From IMG/VR virus record IMGVR_UViG_3300036766_000371, positions 1 to 42,554 of that record: a stretch of DNA of 42,554 nucleotides; one strand, given 5' to 3'. Made by a program: the position numbers and the translations under genes. Under the pieces are notes generated by a model. It made no database searches. It was not told the origin of the DNA and saw only the letters and a list, made by a program, of their open reading frames with translations. Source of the DNA: a virus. Every line of letters starts with the position of its first letter. Position 1 is the first letter of the stretch. Shown one piece after another: positions 30,667 through 38,104 of this stretch.

Positions 30667-32276
30667 TGCCGGATAACCAAACCGCCGTCATCTCTCCCGA
30701 AGGCGAGACAGGCTACATCCCGGTCGAGAACCTTCAAGCCGCAGTGGCGCGGGGGTTCAAACCCGCCGCTATGGTCACTTCGCCAGAGGGACAGTCGGGC
30801 ATGATCCCCCGGGAAAACGTACTGCGGGCCGTCAAAGACCGCGGCTTCACGGTTGGACAGCCTCTTACAGCAACGGAAGCCTCTCCCTCTCGGCCGCTTA
30901 CTTCGCAGTGGGAGGCCACCAAGCAGGGGGCGCACAACATCGCAAAAGGCGCGGAAGATTTAGTGTCGGGCGCGGTGGGTGCGTTCGGCGAAGCCAACGA
31001 CAGCAAGGAAAGCGCGATTGAATCGGCGGGGTCAAACACGCCCGCCGGTGCGTTAGGCGGACGCGGCCTTCTCGCTCTCTATCGCATGGCGAAGGGCGCG
31101 GTGGATACAGCGATGGCTGTACCGCAACTCCCCGGAGCCATCAAAGACATCGCGGCCAATCCGCAAGCCGCCAACTACCTCAGCAACATCGTGGGGGAGA
31201 CGGCGGGTGGGGTGGCGGTTGCTGCTGCTGCGGAAGGTTTACTCAGGGGTGTGGGAACCCCGGCGGCGAAAACTGCCGCACGTACGGCGGGTACGGCGGC
31301 GAAAACTGCCGCACGTACGGCGGGTACGTTCGCGAAGGGCGTAATCTCCGACATCCCGGCGGCGGCGGAAACTGCCGCACGTACGACGGGTAAGTTCGCG
31401 AAGGGCGCAATCTCCGACACCCCGGTCGTTCGGCAGGTGTTGAAACTAGGGGAGTACGCCAGAGAAGCCAGCAAGGAAACGGCGGCGCGGAGAGCGCCGG
31501 TGCCCGAATCAACTCCCCCGGCGCCCGAACCAGCCCCGGCAGCGAAGTTCCCGCAGTACGATAAGCCGGCACCGGCTGCGGCACCCGAACCAACGACTGC
31601 ACCCCAAGAGGGTACTGCCGCATCGACTGCACCCAAAGCGGGTACGACCGTACCCAAAGAGGGTACTGCCGCACCGATGCACCCCGATGCCGCGGAGTTC
31701 GAGAAGACCTTCGGAGTGCCTATCGACAACTACGTTGACGCTTCCGGCAAGTTCAACACCCAGGACTTTCTCACTGAGGTGGTGAAACCCGGAGAACAGC
31801 CCGTCAACCAAGTGCTCGCTAAGGTGTTCGGGGCGGACGGGGTGGAACTCGTCAAGAAGTTGAACGGGGGGAAATACCTGTCGAAGTGGGAATCCCAGGC
31901 GCCTGCCGGGGAACCTCAGGGCGGGAGCGCACGGCTCCGGGCGAAGGTGGCATCCCAATATGAAGGCCGGACCGTGACGAATGAGAAAACGGGAGCGGTG
32001 TCAGCGCGGGGGTTCTTGAAGAAGGTCGGTGCGGACGAGAACAGCATCCTGAACGGGGCGGGGCGAACGCCGGGGGAACACGCGGATAGCGTAACCTATC
32101 ACCGCGGGCAACTTCGGGCGGGAACCTCGACGCCGGTCGAGCTTCATGTGGACGAGTCCGGGAATGTGATCGGTGCGGACGGCCGGCACCGGGCGATGGC
32201 CGCGATTCAAGAGCACGGGCCGGACGCCAAAGTCAAGGTCAAGATCGTGAAGCACTCGTTTCGCGGAGTGGAGTAA
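30666..32276 (+). CDS. Internal virion protein with ParB-like C-terminal domain, 536 aa
   Basis: Two tandem copies of a module open the protein (ISPEGETGYIPVENLQAAV... and SPEGQSGMIPRENVLRAV...), a pattern typical of N-termini of large phage internal proteins. A Gly/Ala membrane-active region and imperfect repeats (KTAARTAGT, about residues 200-250) follow, then a Pro/Ala linker. The last 100 residues end in PVELHVDESG and ADGRHRAMAAI (near 503-513), the DGRHR box of ParB/sulfiredoxin-like domains. It is the last late gene. The role of that domain in the virion is unknown. Confidence 0.65.
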   Translation: MPDNQTAVISPEGETGYIPVENLQAAVARGFKPAAMVTSPEGQSGMIPRENVLRAVKDRGFTVGQPLTATEASPSRPLTSQWEATKQGAHNIAKGAEDLVSGAVGAFGEANDSKESAIESAGSNTPAGALGGRGLLALYRMAKGAVDTAMAVPQLPGAIKDIAANPQAANYLSNIVGETAGGVAVAAAAEGLLRGVGTPAAKTAARTAGTAAKTAARTAGTFAKGVISDIPAAAETAARTTGKFAKGAISDTPVVRQVLKLGEYAREASKETAARRAPVPESTPPAPEPAPAAKFPQYDKPAPAAAPEPTTAPQEGTAASTAPKAGTTVPKEGTAAPMHPDAAEFEKTFGVPIDNYVDASGKFNTQDFLTEVVKPGEQPVNQVLAKVFGADGVELVKKLNGGKYLSKWESQAPAGEPQGGSARLRAKVASQYEGRTVTNEKTGAVSARGFLKKVGADENSILNGAGRTPGEHADSVTYHRGQLRAGTSTPVELHVDESGNVIGADGRHRAMAAIQEHGPDAKVKVKIVKHSFRGVE

Positions 32277-32409
32277 GGGACTCGAAGTAGCGGAGGAACT
32301 CTTCCGCCGCATCCCGTACCTCTCGGCTTTTGCCGGGGGCTCCGCAGATGGGGCAGACAGAGACAAGACTGCTGTAGCGAAACTCCGCGCAGACGGGGCA
32401 CTCGCTCAT
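32239..32409 (-). CDS. Zinc-ribbon protein, 56 aa
   Basis: ATG 32409 overlaps the stop of the preceding leftward gene (ATGA). The product begins MSECPVCAEFRYSSL and continues VCPICGAPGKS, an ideal four-Cys zinc ribbon (CxxC...CxxC), followed by an acidic helix. Its last 38 bp overlap the end of the rightward internal virion gene tail-to-tail. It is likely transcribed from the promoter at 32815-32843. Function unknown; a small transcription or nucleic-acid adaptor is possible. Confidence 0.65.
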   Translation of the reverse strand: MSECPVCAEFRYSSLVSVCPICGAPGKSREVRDAAEEFLRYFESLTPLRETSASRS

Positions 32410-32642
32410 ACCGCCCTCCAGATGACCTTGAGGATGTAGATCGCGACCACAAGCATGCCCACCAGCCCCGCAAAACTCATCGCGAAGCCGAGAAGCATGG
32501 TTCCCACCCCCGGCTCGTAAGGCTTCGCCACGTAAGGCTTCGCCACGTAAGGCTTCGCCACGTAAGGTTTGCGGCTAAAGAAGTTACCCGGCTTGCCGTT
32601 AATGTGGTCCCACACCGTCCAGCCCGGCTTAGTGAGTTGCAT
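32406..32642 (-). CDS. Small membrane protein with KPYVA repeats, 78 aa
   Basis: The product starts MQLTKPGWTVWDHINGKPGN, has four tandem KPYVA/KPYEP units (15-bp DNA repeats near 32508-32575), and ends with a transmembrane helix (FAGLVGMLVVAIYILKVIW). The start MQLTK and the helix LVVAIY-LKVI are shared with the upstream gene 32629-32784, so the pair are paralogues. The gene overlaps that neighbour by 14 bp. The function is not known; the layout suggests an inner-membrane peptide facing the cytoplasm. Confidence 0.6.
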   Translation of the reverse strand: MQLTKPGWTVWDHINGKPGNFFSRKPYVAKPYVAKPYVAKPYEPGVGTMLLGFAMSFAGLVGMLVVAIYILKVIWRAV

Positions 32643-32784
32643 ATATGACCTTGAGGAGGTAGATCGCGACCACAAGTATGCCCACCATCACCACAAAATC
32701 CTCCACGAAGCTGAGTGGCGAAGCATTACGAGCTGGGGGTGGGAACCATGAGTTATCCGGCTTGCCGTTCTTAGTGAGTTGCAT
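32629..32784 (-). CDS. Small membrane protein, 51 aa, paralogue of the next
   Basis: ATG 32784 has CTGGAGG five bases upstream. The 51-residue product begins MQLTKNGKPDNSWF and ends with a transmembrane helix (VVMVGILVVAIYLLKVIY). It lacks the KPYVA repeats of its neighbour but shares start and helix. It is the first gene after the promoter at 32815-32843, about 24 bp from the expected transcript start. Confidence 0.6.
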   Translation of the reverse strand: MQLTKNGKPDNSWFPPPARNASPLSFVEDFVVMVGILVVAIYLLKVIYATH

Positions 32785-32801
32785 ATAGCCTCCAGAAGAA
32801 T

Positions 32802-32838
32802 AGCCTACCCCATCATTATGGTGGGGTAGGCTTTTTTT
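32802..32838 (+). terminator. Intrinsic terminator of the late operon
   Basis: AGCCTACCCCATC (32802-32814) pairs with GGTGGGGTAGGCT (32820-32832), a 13-bp stem with one G-T pair and a five-base loop ATTAT, followed by a run of seven T (32832-32838). This is a textbook rho-independent terminator for rightward transcription, about 520 bp past the last late gene. It overlaps the leftward promoter. Confidence 0.9.
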
Positions 32839-32843
32839 GTCAA
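32815..32843 (-). promoter_or_regulatory. Near-consensus sigma70 promoter inside the terminator
   Basis: On the minus strand TTGACA (32843-32838) is followed after 17 bp by CATAAT (32820-32815), the same hexamers and spacing as the promoter at 3289-3317. The -10 box lies in the loop of the rightward terminator and the -35 box uses its T-run. It should drive the three small leftward genes 32784-32239. Confidence 0.75.
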
Positions 32844-32880
32844 CGCGCTTTCGTGCTAGACCCTACACTTTGGTAACGTC

Positions 32881-33111
32881 CTAGTAACATCGCCCTTTTT
32901 CCCGGCATTTGGCGCAGAGGTTCCCCGGGGGCGTAGTGGCGGCTTGTATGTAGAACTTTCTGGCCGCCTTCCACACCGGCCACCCGGCGTCGGTCCGGGG
33001 GTCTTTGTAGACCTTCCCCGACAGACCGGTGTAGAAGCCATTGTCGCAGAGCTCTACATCCCAACCCTGGCTCTCAGCGAATATCAGGTATTCATATCGT
33101 GTGTCCAACAT
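32881..33111 (-). CDS. Hypothetical protein with C-terminal Cys box, 76 aa
   Basis: The product starts MLDTRYEYLIFAESQGWDVE and ends CAKCREKGRCY, a small zinc knuckle. The middle (GFYTGLSGKVYKDPRTDAGW) has an aromatic-rich character. ATG 33111 is preceded by AGGAG. It follows the polymerase fragment in the replication operon and is the last gene before the terminator/promoter element. Function unknown. Confidence 0.65.
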   Translation of the reverse strand: MLDTRYEYLIFAESQGWDVELCDNGFYTGLSGKVYKDPRTDAGWPVWKAARKFYIQAATTPPGNLCAKCREKGRCY

Positions 33112-33139
33112 AGTCTGGTCTCCTATCCGCAATTTTATC

Positions 33140-33976
33140 TTAGGCCTTGGTGTAGCGTTCGCCCTCCCACCCTTCCGCAGCGAGAGGGAGGCCGGGAGCC
33201 CAGGAGATTGGCTTGGACATGCAACCCTCCAGGGCAAGGGCGTCCAGGCCGGTGGAGGGGCCGGCCGTTTCGCAAATGAGTTCATCGTGGCAGTGACCTA
33301 CGACCTTGAGACCGTCGGCTTCTGCCCGGAACATGCCTTCAACGAGAACGTCGCGGGCGACGGCCTGGACCACATTCTCAGTGAGTACGCCGCCCCATGC
33401 GGTAATCGTCCACCAATGCCCGTTGCGGAGTCCGTCGTAGCGTATCTCTATGCCTTTCTCGCCCTGCCACGACCGAGGGTTGAGGTAGTGAATGCGGCGG
33501 CCGGAGGGGAGCTCTATGTATGTCGCGCCGTTCGAGTACCCGAAGATCACCGCCCCAACTTGCTGCCGCTTCTTTGTCTTCGTGGCGGCGAAGAAGGCTT
33601 CTTCGAGGTAGCGCCAGTACTTTGGTACGTCTGCGAAGGTCCGGCGGAAGGTCTGGACCAGGCCCCGGCTTTCTTCCGGGACCAGCGCCACGCCCATGTT
33701 TGATGCGTAGGCCATCAGGCCGGTCCACTGGAGGGTGCCGTTTGCCATCTGCCGCCGCTGGCCGGCTCCCAAGCCGTACCCGCAGCCCAGCACCGCAGGC
33801 TTGCAGATGTTTCGCTGCGCCTTCGTGACGGCGTCATATTCGATCCCGTAGAACCGGGTGGCAAAGTCCTTGTAGGGGTCGCGGCCCTCGGAGTAGATTT
33901 CAAGGCCGGCCTCACAGCCGGAGAGCCAGAAGAGGGCGCGGTTCTCGATAGCGGACAGATCGGAGACTACGAGCAT
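33140..33976 (-). CDS. DNA polymerase family A, palm-fingers part, 278 aa
   Basis: All three polymerase motifs are present: motif A MLVVSDLSAIENRA (Asp6, Glu11), motif B/O-helix with K52, R55, K59 and Y67 (TKAQRNICKPAVLGCGYG), and motif C GHCHDELICE (Asp231, Glu232). It catalyses template-directed DNA synthesis. The exonuclease, thumb and first palm segment are in the overlapping ORF 33967-35055. ATG 33976 has GGAGGG just upstream, so separate, coupled translation is possible; the frame is also open to 34126, so a -1 frameshift could give a fusion. Confidence 0.85.
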   Translation of the reverse strand: MLVVSDLSAIENRALFWLSGCEAGLEIYSEGRDPYKDFATRFYGIEYDAVTKAQRNICKPAVLGCGYGLGAGQRRQMANGTLQWTGLMAYASNMGVALVPEESRGLVQTFRRTFADVPKYWRYLEEAFFAATKTKKRQQVGAVIFGYSNGATYIELPSGRRIHYLNPRSWQGEKGIEIRYDGLRNGHWWTITAWGGVLTENVVQAVARDVLVEGMFRAEADGLKVVGHCHDELICETAGPSTGLDALALEGCMSKPISWAPGLPLAAEGWEGERYTKA

Positions 33977-35055
33977 GGTCCCTCCGGGGAATAGATCATG
34001 GGGCGGACGCAGGTTGAAAGGGTGTCGATTGTCGGCACCATCCCGCGGCGGATGAGGTTCTCTAACTCTGCTGGGTCGTGGGGGGCGCGGGTGAGGTTCT
34101 GTGGTTGGGCACCGCGACCGGACCACCGCCCGGTGTGGGCTCCGTAGTAGCGGAACTGGTTTCGGAGGCGGCCGTCCGGCGAAGTGCCCGCCACGATGGC
34201 GGCGAACTTCTTTACTGAGGACTTCGCGGACTCAAGCCGGATTTCCAGGACGGCGCGAACGTCACCTTGAATCCGCTCATCTTCGAGGGCCTTGGCGACG
34301 AAATCTTTCCCGAGCGAGTCATGGGGGTAACCCCGCTCTTGCAGCCAGCCGTGAAGCTGTTGGACGGAGTTGGGATTGTCGAGGCCGGTTAGTTTCCGTA
34401 GCTGCTCGTAATTCTCGGCCCCCAGGCGTACCGTCTCCGATGCGGCGTGGGTCGCGGTTCGGATGTCAATGGGCAACCCGCGCTCGTTGATGACCTGGTC
34501 CAGAATCCAAACGCGGCGCTCCGACTCGGGAAAGGGAAATTCCTTGGCGAGCTTCTGATGGATAAAGCGCGTGCTCAGTACGTCCTTCCGGCAATACTCC
34601 ACGAAGGTGTCGAACTCGGCGGGGGTGCCGGGGGTCTTGTCGTAGGGCGTGCAGAATTTGGTAATGAGGCTGCCTTCCGACTTCGTTTTCATCTCGGGCG
34701 GGATGCCGAGAAGATCGACGGCGCAGCACGGCTTCAATCCGCCGGGGAGCCCCACGTACCGAGCGTGGATCATTGTGTCGTACCAGCGTTCGATTGGGGT
34801 GGGGAAGCCCTGGCCGGCCAAGACCGTGCGCTCGTACCCCACGTTCCAGGCGTTGAGGGGAGACTTGCCCCGAAGCAGCGCCAGGAACGATTCAATGGGG
34901 TCGTAGTCGCCCCGGTCGGCGAAGGCCAAGACATCGCCGCTGTCGTATGCCGCGCACGCCACGATGATCTTCGTGGAGGGATGGGCGGCGTAGACATCCA
35001 AGGGTGAGGCCGTCAGGTCGATTTCCGAGAATACTTCCAAGTCAACGTAAAGCAC
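33967..35055 (-). CDS. DNA polymerase family A, 3'-5' exonuclease and N-terminal palm part, 362 aa
   Basis: The start LYVDLEVFSEIDL carries the exonuclease I motif (Asp5-x-Glu7); LNAWNVGYERTVL and FVEYCRKDVLSTRFIH fit motifs II and III. The thumb and first palm parts follow, with YYGAHTGRWSGRGAQPQNLT as the T-GR-S...QN template-binding motif. It stops at PMIYSPEGPCS, exactly where motif A should begin; that continues in 33140-33976. GTG 35055 directly follows the stop of the preceding gene and has GAGGTGAA upstream. The 10-bp overlap with the next ORF links both. Confidence 0.85.
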   Translation of the reverse strand: MLYVDLEVFSEIDLTASPLDVYAAHPSTKIIVACAAYDSGDVLAFADRGDYDPIESFLALLRGKSPLNAWNVGYERTVLAGQGFPTPIERWYDTMIHARYVGLPGGLKPCCAVDLLGIPPEMKTKSEGSLITKFCTPYDKTPGTPAEFDTFVEYCRKDVLSTRFIHQKLAKEFPFPESERRVWILDQVINERGLPIDIRTATHAASETVRLGAENYEQLRKLTGLDNPNSVQQLHGWLQERGYPHDSLGKDFVAKALEDERIQGDVRAVLEIRLESAKSSVKKFAAIVAGTSPDGRLRNQFRYYGAHTGRWSGRGAQPQNLTRAPHDPAELENLIRRGMVPTIDTLSTCVRPMIYSPEGPCS

Positions 35056-35382
35056 TTACTTCACCTCTTGCTTCATCTGGTAGTAGACGACGAGGTAGTT
35101 GATTGCGTCGAGCACGGTGTCGCGGAGCTTCTCATCCGTGACGGCGAAGACCCCGGTCTCCTCGAAGGAACGGAGACGGGAGAGCTTGTCGGATAGGCGG
35201 ACGAGGACGCCGAGCGTGCCGAAGGCCCGGAAGTTGCGGTAGGGGTCGGCGGAGGTGGCGTAGTCTCTGTTCTTCGTGATCATCAGGTCCAACGCTTCCT
35301 CCATTAAATTGGCGTGGGCGTCAAAAAGGCGTTGCCGAGCATCCGTTTCCGAAGACCAGCCATCAGCTTGTGCGTCGCTCAT
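35056..35382 (-). CDS. DUF1599/Nmad1-like nucleotide-modification-associated protein, 108 aa
   Basis: The segments ITKNRDYATSADPYRNFRAF, GVLVRLSDKLSRL and VTDEKLRDTVLDAINYLVVY match the DUF1599 family (nucleotide modification associated domain 1), related to MazG-like all-alpha NTP pyrophosphatases. Members accompany phage DNA-modification genes and may control the nucleotide pool. The gene ends one base before the polymerase start. ATG 35382 has GGAGAG upstream. It fits the methyltransferase-rich operon. Confidence 0.75.
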   Translation of the reverse strand: MSDAQADGWSSETDARQRLFDAHANLMEEALDLMITKNRDYATSADPYRNFRAFGTLGVLVRLSDKLSRLRSFEETGVFAVTDEKLRDTVLDAINYLVVYYQMKQEVK

Positions 35383-35611
35383 TTTCTCTCCTGTATAGCG
35401 TTCGGAATTGACTCAGAGTTACCGGCCATTTGTGGGTTGCTACCCCGTACTTCGAGACCGCCGTGACCTGGATAGCGCACTCCTCACAGCAGACCCACAC
35501 CGTTGACTTACGTTTGCCCTTGAAGGCGTTCTCCGCGGGCCGGATGATTTGCAAAGTCTCTCCGGGGGAGGTCTTCGCGCCGGGTGGGAGGCCACAGTTT
35601 TCACAGGTCAT
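35363..35611 (-). CDS. Small zinc-finger protein, 82 aa
   Basis: Two CxxC pairs are visible: MTCENCGLPPG at the start and WVCCEECAIQV near residues 40-47, a good four-Cys zinc site. The remainder is basic. The gene overlaps both neighbours by about 10-20 bp (35601-35611 and 35363-35382). It probably binds nucleic acid or a replication protein, but no specific family is recognised. Confidence 0.65.
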   Translation of the reverse strand: MTCENCGLPPGAKTSPGETLQIIRPAENAFKGKRKSTVWVCCEECAIQVTAVSKYGVATHKWPVTLSQFRTLYRRENERRTS

Positions 35612-36131
35612 GGGTAAGCTCCGAGGGTACCGGCTGACCGTTGTTTGACATCCACCGGACCCGCTGGCCTTTTAAGTCAACTATGGCGATCAGGTCGGAG
35701 GTAATGCTGCTACGTCGTGAGTTAAGACGGACCGCGCCAGTCTTAATGTTAACCGTTCCTACCTTGACCTGAACGGTGTGCCACGTGCCTAGCTTCACGA
35801 ACAGATCGTGCTTACCGTTCTGGTTATACGGTCCCCCAACCTCAAGGTTCCGCGCCAGCAACTGAGACACTACAAGGTGCTCTCCGGCGGCACCCCGGTC
35901 GCGGGTAGTTGCCCCCGCAAGAGGGGACTTACGCCTGTTCTTAGCTTGGTATTGGCGGTAGTACTCCGCCCGCTTCAGCCTGTTCTTAGCTTGGTATTGG
36001 CGCTGGTACTCCGCCACCTTCAGCCTGTTCTTAGCTCTGTATTGGCGGTCGTACTCCGCCGCCTTCAGCCTGTTCTTAGCTCTGTATTGGCGGCCGTACT
36101 CCGCCTGCTTCACGGGGTCTTTATTTGGCAT
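35601..36131 (-). CDS. PD-(D/E)XK-like nuclease with N-terminal 15-residue repeats, 176 aa
   Basis: Residues 8-67 are four tandem copies of a basic helical unit of the form KxAEYxRQYxAKNRL. The C-terminal domain has GAAGEHLVVSQLLARNLEVG, then NGKHDLFVKL and VQVKVGT, the Glu...Asp...x-x-Lys order of a restriction-type nuclease fold (the usual E-x-K is Q-V-K). It may be a structure-specific or resolvase-like nuclease whose repeats bind DNA. ATG 36131 has GGAGG six bases upstream and overlaps the previous gene. Activity is uncertain. Confidence 0.6.
   Translation of the reverse strand: MPNKDPVKQAEYGRQYRAKNRLKAAEYDRQYRAKNRLKVAEYQRQYQAKNRLKRAEYYRQYQAKNRRKSPLAGATTRDRGAAGEHLVVSQLLARNLEVGGPYNQNGKHDLFVKLGTWHTVQVKVGTVNIKTGAVRLNSRRSSITSDLIAIVDLKGQRVRWMSNNGQPVPSELTHDL
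35931..36110. repeat. Four tandem 45-bp repeats in the nuclease gene
   Basis: Four head-to-tail copies of a 45-bp unit encode residues 8-67 of the protein at 35601-36131. Copies differ at a few bases that mainly change residues 2, 6 and 10 of the unit. Copy number could vary by slippage or recombination. Confidence 0.85.
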
Positions 36132-36933
36132 CTTCGCCCTCCGCTTCGACATTGAGAGCCAGGTGCTCCACCCTCGGGTGAAATCCTTCAAGGGTGCTCT
36201 GTGAGCCTTCGTAGATGCTGCGCTGATAGATCGGGGCGTACGGGTAGTTCTCCGGGCGGACGGGGAGCGAGATTGCACGCGGCCACGGCTGTTCGATTCC
36301 GTAGGTCGCTATCCAATGGGTGATCGTGTCAGCGATCATCACGACCGAGTCTTGAAACGCCCGCAACTCCCACGCCGCACGGTGAACTTCCCGCTCGGAA
36401 ATCTGAATACACCCTTTCGCGTCCTTCCACAAGAACCGGAAGATGAAGTCCCGGACGCCGGTCGCGATCATGTAGAAGTCGACCTGGGGTGACTGCGCAT
36501 GCCCGTCGCGGTAGCTCGCCATATCCACCTTCGTCCGCAACTTCGTAGTCTTGTAGTCGAGAATCTTCTCGGTTCCAAAGCGGCGAATCAGCGTGTCGAT
36601 ACGGCCGACCAGGCGGTGCTCGGAACCGGGCACCGCCTTGCAAAACTCCCGCTCCCGCCAAACGATCTCATCCTGAAGCCGAGTGGAGTACGACTGGTTA
36701 GCCTCGAACATCTCCAACGCGACCTGGGCAGCGGTGTCGCCGTACTTCTCTTCGAGGCCGGCGTATGGAACGCCGTCGAGGAGGTCGTGGAACGCGGAGC
36801 CGCGGCGGCGGCCGAAGGTCGTCTGGCTGTGTTGGCCTGATCCGGCGTCCGGGGAGAGATTCCAGAGATACCGCAGCCGAAACTCTTCGGGGTTGGTGCA
36901 GAATAGGCGGTAGCGTGAGGCGTCAATTTTCAC
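36121..36933 (-). CDS. PD-(D/E)XK nuclease, RecB/Cas4-like, 270 aa
   Basis: The core GRIDTLIRRFGTEKILDYKT followed by TK is the classic D...D-x-K (GxxDxxx...hDYKT) motif of RecB/Cas4-type exonucleases, with RRRGSAFHDLLDG upstream as motif I and QVDFYMIATGV as the QxxxY motif. Such phage enzymes process ends for recombination-dependent replication. I choose GTG 36933 because GGAGGGA lies at proper distance before it; the ATG at 36951 has no ribosome site. It overlaps the next gene by 11 bp. Confidence 0.8.
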   Translation of the reverse strand: MKIDASRYRLFCTNPEEFRLRYLWNLSPDAGSGQHSQTTFGRRRGSAFHDLLDGVPYAGLEEKYGDTAAQVALEMFEANQSYSTRLQDEIVWREREFCKAVPGSEHRLVGRIDTLIRRFGTEKILDYKTTKLRTKVDMASYRDGHAQSPQVDFYMIATGVRDFIFRFLWKDAKGCIQISEREVHRAAWELRAFQDSVVMIADTITHWIATYGIEQPWPRAISLPVRPENYPYAPIYQRSIYEGSQSTLEGFHPRVEHLALNVEAEGEDAK

Positions 36934-36999
36934 TGGTCTCCCTCCGGTCATTGTGAGTCAGTATTTGGTAGCCTTCCTCGTTTCGTGACGGTCGTCTGG

Positions 37000-37956
37000 T
37001 CATCCGGCTCCCTCCGCCGCCGTCACTGATAAGGAAATGGCCAATTGTCCCGCCACTGCCCTGGCAACCGGTGGCGGGAAGGCATTTCCAACCTGCCGAT
37101 AGGCTGCTGTTTTGCCTCCTACAAACTGCCAGTCGTCCGGAAAACCCTGGAGTCGCGCCACCATCCTAACCGTCAAACGGGGCATACCCACAAAATCTCT
37201 GAGGGGAGCTTCGTTCCCTATCCCTAAGCCATCCACACCAAGACCAGCCCACGCCCTACGGGCCCGGGTCGGCCCCAGGTCTGGCCCGCCGTGCTTCAAA
37301 CTGCCTCCCACTATGGTAGGCGCTATCTTGTTCGCCCGGTCATGCCAAAGGCGGGCACCCTTCCACCCGTTGGCTGCCATCAGGTCGCAAAGCACTTCCC
37401 CCACCGTTGGCGGGAGCCCGAAGGTTCCCGATGGCCACCCGAACTCGTGAAAGACATGCTTTCGCAGAGCGACAAAGACAACCCGGGGCCGCAGTTGCGG
37501 GACGCCAAAGTCAGAAGCATTCAAGAGACGCCAGTCACAAACATAGCCCAGCTTCGCGAGCTGTCTTGCGACGTTCTCTCTGTAATCCTCGAAAACAGCA
37601 TCCAAAATGCCCCGGACGTTCTCAATCATGACCGCCCTGGGAAGCGCTTCGGAGATGATCTTAATTGCCGCGGGGAAAAGGTTCCGCTCATCCTTTTGTC
37701 CCAGTTGTTTTCCGGCCACAGAGAATGGAGGACAGGGCAGACCGGCCGACACAATGTCGACCCCGCGAAAGGGTCGGCCGTCGAACTCTCGCATGTCAGC
37801 CTGGATCACATTCCACTTCGGCCGGTTTAGGCGAAGGGTTTCACACGCGTAGCGGTCGATTTCAACCAGAGCGACATGCTCTATCCCGGCTTGCTCTAGG
37901 CCGAGGGCCTGCCCGCCAGCGCCTGCGCACAGCTCAAGGGTCGTAAGAGGTTTCAT
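37000..37956 (-). CDS. DNA cytosine-5 methyltransferase, 318 aa
   Basis: The conserved C5 motifs appear in order: motif I LELCAGAGGQALGLEQAG, motif IV GLPCPPFSVAGKQ with catalytic Cys, motif VI AVMIENVRG, motif VIII VPQLRPRVVFVAL, and motifs IX-X RLQGFPDDW and QVGNAFPPPVARAVA. It would methylate cytosine at C5 in phage DNA, shielding it from host restriction. The variable target-recognition region is short. ATG 37956 lies just before motif I; a longer reading to 38034 adds an unlikely leader. A second C5 enzyme is encoded at 41750-42523. Confidence 0.9.
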   Translation of the reverse strand: MKPLTTLELCAGAGGQALGLEQAGIEHVALVEIDRYACETLRLNRPKWNVIQADMREFDGRPFRGVDIVSAGLPCPPFSVAGKQLGQKDERNLFPAAIKIISEALPRAVMIENVRGILDAVFEDYRENVARQLAKLGYVCDWRLLNASDFGVPQLRPRVVFVALRKHVFHEFGWPSGTFGLPPTVGEVLCDLMAANGWKGARLWHDRANKIAPTIVGGSLKHGGPDLGPTRARRAWAGLGVDGLGIGNEAPLRDFVGMPRLTVRMVARLQGFPDDWQFVGGKTAAYRQVGNAFPPPVARAVAGQLAISLSVTAAEGAG

Positions 37957-38104
37957 GTTTGGATTGCCGCCTGGTCTCTCGTCCTCCCTAAAATTTTTGC
38001 TGGCGGTCTGCGGCGTGGGTGGGTGTTCCCACACTTGCGACCATCCGGATTTTCAGACCGCCAGACTTTCCGGGGTGTCTCCCGGCAGCGTGTCCGGCCA
38101 GAAG

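Noticed and set aside
33041-33703. 220-aa plus-strand ORF opposite the DNA polymerase
   Set aside because: The minus strand carries all polymerase motifs here; the plus frame has none and no ribosome site.
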